Assembly (NCBI RefSeq): GCF_000499845.2
Contig: NC_023756.2
Location: forward strand, 40,793,393 to 40,857,392
Length of the DNA: 64,000 bases
Reading direction: 5' to 3'
From: Phaseolus vulgaris
Taxonomy: Eukaryota; Streptophyta; Magnoliopsida; Fabales; Fabaceae
The notes under the pieces were generated by a model. That model had not been told where the DNA came from, did no database searches, and saw nothing but the letters and a program-made list of their open reading frames with translations. This document shows, piece by piece, positions 59,431-64,000 of the stretch. A program made the translations under genes and the position numbers. Numbering within the stretch: position 1 is the first letter of the stretch; every line of letters begins with the position of its first letter.

Positions 59431-61305
59431 GTTGTTGTAGACGTTCTTACTTTCTTTATTATGTGACTTTTTACTATCACTTATCAACCCTTTTTATATT
59501 TTAAAAACTATCAAATTAATTATAAGTTTAAAATTGTTTAATTTTTGTTAAGGATTGTTCCTCTCAAATGATAGTTTTATTTACTTATAATCTTTGTATT
59601 AATTAGTTTGCCTCAAATATAGTTTATAAATTTTTCAAATTTCTGATTTTTAACTGTATAATTTTTCTTTCTAAATTTAAGATACTTACCTTTCTATTAA
59701 AATTACTTACACACATTTTTGTTAAAATTTATAATTTTAAATTATTTTTTAACAAAAAAAATCAATACAATATATACAAAATCATTATTAATCACCTTTA
59801 CATACCACTTGAATGAAATGATCATTAATTTGTTCCCTCTTACTCTTCAAAATTCGTTGAATATATAATAGCAAAAAAAATAGTTAATTTTGTTGAAAAG
59901 GGTTCATTATTGAATCTTAACCATCTCTTTTAACCTGAACCGGCCACCTGTGTGAGACATGAATCTAGGAGAAATTGATTCTACAGGAACAATTGATATG
60001 TCCATTCACCAAACATAAAATTCACATTTCTATTCATCAATTGTTATGACACTAGAATTTTGATGATTGACTTGATTCCAAAGCTTGCACACTGATAATT
60101 AGCATCTATAGTATTTTATTGTGATGATAATCTTAAAAGTTTCATTGGCAATGCCCTATATTAATAATAATACATATGATTGTGAAACAAAGAATATAAA
60201 TATGTTTTGTGGATTTTGTCGAAGGTCTCATTGATATTTGCAAAGTAGTATAAATGAATAAATAATAGTGTTTATTTTAGAAATTAGATTTTAGGATGAA
60301 GTTAAATATAGTGTTTTCATACACCTATGATTTAAGCCTTCAATTTTGAGAAAAATCGTAGAAGTGATTATCAAATGTCTTCATCACAATTTTACTTAGG
60401 TCATGAATACCTAGTACACTCGTAGGAGAAAATTATGGCAACTGAGTACGTGTACGATCCATGATTGATAGTTCTACGTGGGAAGACAAAGCTTGGTTCC
60501 ATTCATTGTAGATAAAGTTTCTAGAGTTCCACAATTGAAAGAAAGTGGGATTCCATAGTGAATAACTTGCATATGCTAGATGAATTTAATACGTATCCAA
60601 TTTAAGGGAAAGTGTTAAGAGTTATTAGTTTGTCTTTTATATCTTAGATAAGTGTTCCAAATTTAATTCTTATTTCAGATAATATTATGTTAGGGTTAAT
60701 TATTATATCTGAAATAATGTTTGTTTTATAATTCAGAGTTTTATTATGATTTTATTTTTAAGAGTTCATCAACAGATTAAAAATATGTATTTAAAAGGTT
60801 TTTGACCTCAACTCATAAGTAATGTGAGACTATCGAATGTACCGGAATAAGTCCCTCAGTCAATGTATAAGGGAAATGATGATTTGTCTTTGGAACCACT
60901 TTTTCATTTTATAGACAATGTCAATGTTCTGATCGTTATGTTAATAACTAAGGTATTATCCGCTTTGGAACTCAGTTTTGTCACAGTTTTTTTTAAAGAA
61001 GCCTTAGACGACTAAGGAATTAAGGTGTATTTAAATTACGCTTAGTCTCAATATCTAAGTGATATAAGACTATTAAACATTACTAGAATAATAAGATTTA
61101 TCTTTTGACTTAGTTTTATGCTTTTGATAATATTAAAAAAAAAATTTGTATATATATATAATAATAAAAACAAAAAAAACTCCATACAATATTATCTTTT
61201 TTTTAAATGTTCCATGTTCACATAGGAAAAAAGTTTCTTCACTAACTAGCAAGCATATTGCTTAAGCATGAAATGAAAGCTTGACATGAATATTACTTAA
61301 GCATG
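59431..61305. other. AT-rich noncoding stretch with a weak direct repeat
   Basis: Around 60785-60855 and 61025-61095 two segments share 'gtatttaaa', 'ctca...taag.gat.tgagacta' and 'gaataa', suggesting a diverged direct repeat. No gene seen. Confidence 0.4.
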
Positions 61306-61524
61306 AAATGAGTTTGCAAGAAACAAAATTGCAAGGGCAAAAACAATTGTTTCTCTTTTTCATGTTGATGATTTGTATATAACTGTCATATTATGCAAGG
61401 GAGACATAATTTCCGAACACCATACTTTCATATCTTTTGTAATCTTTTTAAGTGAGTACGTTGGCATTAGGATTGATTATGATATAAAATTTTAGTCTTG
61501 TTAACATCTTTGTAAACAATGGAA
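61306..61524 (+). pseudogene. Ty1/copia reverse transcriptase scrap
   Basis: Translation gives 'KGKNNCFSLFHVDDLYIT', where copia RT has a ...LYVDDLI.T... active-site motif, then 'FLSEYVGIRIDYDIKF' matching the following YFLGIEI-type segment. Only about 70 codons remain, with stops. Confidence 0.45.
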
Positions 61525-64000
61525 CACCAAAAAACGAAGGTGGCATGGACGCGGGAAACAAGACGAAGGCAAGGGACAAAATTAATTTTCACACACTTTC
61601 GAATTAAAAACAAGTAACTAGACATGTGGAAAAATTTTCAAAGGTGGGGAAGATTTTTTTAGGTAAACTTAGTGGGTTTGATTTTGTTAGATTTGCAAAG
61701 ATCTACAATGAAGCTGACTTAATGAGAAGGTTGAATGCAATCTAGATTAGAAATATGAGGTTGCACGTTAATAGACCAATGTACATGAAGTATGAGTATC
61801 AAAGTAAAAACTATGAAAGCAAGAAGGTCCAAGTACAAAAAAGAAACAAAACAGTGCGGGTGAAGAGGAGACAACAACAAATGTATGCACAAGCCATAGT
61901 GGATGCCGCAAGATAAGGACAATAAAATTGATAGATGGAATGGAAGGAAGCTTTAAGTGGAGTTGGTGGGGAATAAATGGCTAAAGAAAAGTTCCGTCGG
62001 GAGGTTGAATGAAGATACAAAGTCGGTCATGCTAAAGGAACATTTTATCACAAGCAAATTAAGGTTCATTAAGGTAGGTTACCTGAGGTATAATTAAGTC
62101 TTATTGATAGGAGAGTACAACATGAGGGTTAGGAAAAACAAACATCTAACAAAGTGAGTGACTCTCAGGCCTTTTCAATTCAATCGTTAAATGGTCACTC
62201 GAAGATATGCTTAGAAACAAGTTAGTTTGAGTAAGATGCAAAGGCATTTTTATATCTTTATGAGGTATATGAGTGCTTTAAAAGGATAGTGCAACTCCTT
62301 TTCCTAGTAAAAATGCAAATAGAAGTAGAACATTTTATATAGGATTACTAATTTTCTTATGTAAAAAGTGTGACCATAAGTGAGCTACATTGGGCCTAAT
62401 TAGGGTTTGACTTGGAGGTCAAAACCCTAATTTGCAAGTCAACATTCAACCTTCCTCATTAGAGAAGTCAAAATCGTAATTGAGGAGGCCAATAAGGTCA
62501 ACACACAACCCACTCATAAGCCTCACACGACCATGCATAAAACAAGGAAACAAAGGCACTTATAAACACTTGTTCTTGCTTTGTTTTGAGAGATGTGGGA
62601 GTTAGAAAGGGTTAAGATGGGATGATCAACTTGCTCCATTCCTATATCTCATTGTAGCTGAAAGTTTGATAGGATTAACAAGACATATAACAAGAAAAGG
62701 AGTAAAGGTGGGGGAATAGGGAGTTTGAAGTAAAATATTATAATTTGCGAGCATCACATTATTTTTGTGTAAGGAAAACAATTGCAATATTTTAACAGTA
62801 AAATGCATCCTTAGGTGTTGCGAGCTTGTGTTGGGGCTTAAAGTAGACTTCACCAAAAGAAAAATTGAGGGGCTAGGTGTTGATAACTATAACATAGATA
62901 GGTATTAATCTATCATTTGTGAGAAGATTCTGCTTGATAAAAAATTTCATTAGTGTAGTACCTTTTTTTATTTATCCTTTTATAAAGTGCAAAAATAGGG
63001 TAGACCAGGAAGATTCAAAGAGAATTCTTTTAGGATTGAGAAAGAGATGGTAGAAAGATAGCTTGGGTAAAATGGGAAACAATTTGCAAATCAAAAGATG
63101 GGGGAGACTTAGGCCTCAAAGACATTAAGGTATTTAGTATGACATTGTTGACTAAATGGAAGTGAAGATTATAAACAAAGGAACATAGTTTATGGAAAAA
63201 TATAATATATTCTAAATATGGATTTTGTAGGAGCTTGGATGTGAGAGGTAAGCCTAAACATGAATCATGGAGGTGGAGGGACTTGAGTGAGGTACGTGGG
63301 GGAAGAGAGGAAGTAAATTGGTAAAACCAAAAAAGATTGTGCAAATTAGGAAGAGGCACCATAATTAAATTTTAGAAATATAGGTGAATAGGTGAAGATG
63401 ATCATATATACATACCCTAGGTTGTATAATAATGTCTTATTGAAATATGCAACAATGAAAGAGCTCAAATTGTGGAATAATCACAGTTGGATATGGAATA
63501 TCACATGGCATGTGGAATGGTTCAAGTGGGAAGCTAACCAAGTATCATTCTTACTGCAAATGAAAACCCACCTAATAGGATAAGGCAAGATTTATTGATC
63601 TGGACCTTTAGTGGAACACAAGTGTACATAGTGAAATCAACATATGAAAATTTTTTTATAGCCACACAAAGGAGAAAATCGGGTGGGTTTTAATTTATTC
63701 TAAAAAGTCAAAGATACGCCATCGAACTTATTCTTAATGTGGAGATTCTTCCATAATGATTGGCCACAAAGCATAAATTAATTCGCATGGGAGTTTACTT
63801 ACCTAACACATTGTGAGCCTGAAATTGAACAGAAGAAACAACAAGTCACATTCTATTTAGGTGTAAGGTAGCCCATTGTTTCTGAGCTCAATGTCATTCT
63901 TGGGAAAATATATACACAACACAACATAATGGAGTAATGTAACACTTCCAACAATTCCCCTTATCAACCTTGAATCCAATGGAAGCCTAATATGAAATTG
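61525..64000 (+). mobile_element. LINE-D: decayed L1-type LINE, runs off the window
   Basis: Collinear pieces: an ORF1 RRM ('DMWKNFQRWGRF', 'FDFVRFAKIYNEADLMRRLNAI', 61620-61790), a DUF4283-like region (61920-62310), then a jump to the RT core 'DQLAPFLYLIVAESLIGLTR' (62620-62700), 'LGLKVDFTKRKIEGLG' (62830-62885), an RT end ('ERKIAWVKWETICKSKDGGDLGLKDIKVF', split here by frame breaks, 63050-63135), and knuckle-like sequence near 63800-63880. The endonuclease and first half of RT are deleted. It is cut by the window end. Confidence 0.72.

Noticed and set aside
1..64000. tRNA, rRNA or CRISPR features
   Set aside because: No tRNA B-box with a foldable cloverleaf, no rRNA stretch and no spaced direct-repeat array of CRISPR type was seen; the genome is eukaryotic.

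Overview
The window looks like a stretch of a plant nuclear chromosome, most likely a legume. The reasons are a very AT-rich background, one intron-containing class B heat-shock factor gene, and a dense, nested set of plant transposable elements. Assignment to a legume rests on the element types and the protein match as I remember them; no search was run.

Only one host gene can be defended: an HsfB2b-type heat-shock transcription repressor at 19714-20841 on the + strand. It has two exons and one 105-bp intron at the position conserved in plant HSF genes. Its upstream region holds two perfect three-unit heat-shock elements and one near-perfect one. It forms a GC-rich island between transposon-filled deserts.

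Layout: 1-1920 is a tandem repeat of about 594 bp ending in an inverted piece. 2192-2704 is a Mutator-like MITE. 3570-3665 is a 3'-end LINE scrap. 5-12 kb is AT-rich with hairpin repeats and a copia-type LTR fragment. 12.4-15.4 kb is a 5'-truncated L1-type LINE (LINE-A). 16.2-18.4 kb is a heavily decayed Ty1/copia polyprotein. 18.9-21.3 kb is the HSF gene and its flanks. 22717-23813 is a complete non-autonomous hAT element with an 8-bp target-site duplication. 24.9-26.3 kb is a Ty3/gypsy integrase relic followed by a 57-bp tandem repeat. 27.3-28.2 kb is a Copia LTR. 28790-32030 is a non-autonomous copia element on the minus strand with another element's solo LTR nested in its LTR. 34573-35313 is a second Mutator-like MITE. 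35.65-37.68 kb is a Ty3/gypsy gag-protease relic plus LTR on the minus strand. 38540-39867 is a solo LTR. 42004-45.5 kb is a related LTR interrupted by a second copy of the non-autonomous copia element (42616-45036). 46.5-47.5 kb and 48.3-49.2 kb are further LTR pieces. 50.2-56.4 kb is a nearly full-length L1-type LINE (LINE-B) with few disabling mutations, followed by an RNase H fragment. 57-61 kb is AT-rich with hairpin repeats. 61.3 kb to the end is a copia RT scrap and a fourth LINE relic that runs off the window.

The most unusual item is the pair of non-autonomous copia elements, which lie in opposite orientation about 10.6 kb apart. Both have LTRs, a PBS, a PPT and perfect 5-bp target-site duplications. 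Both encode only gag and protease sequence, carry a ~36-bp tandem repeat in the leader, share a duplicated PPT/LTR junction, and replace integrase, RT and RNase H with an unrecognised sequence that is open for 125 codons in one copy. This looks like a lineage that spreads in this reduced form. All other retroelement genes seen are broken, so no intact mobile system is present.
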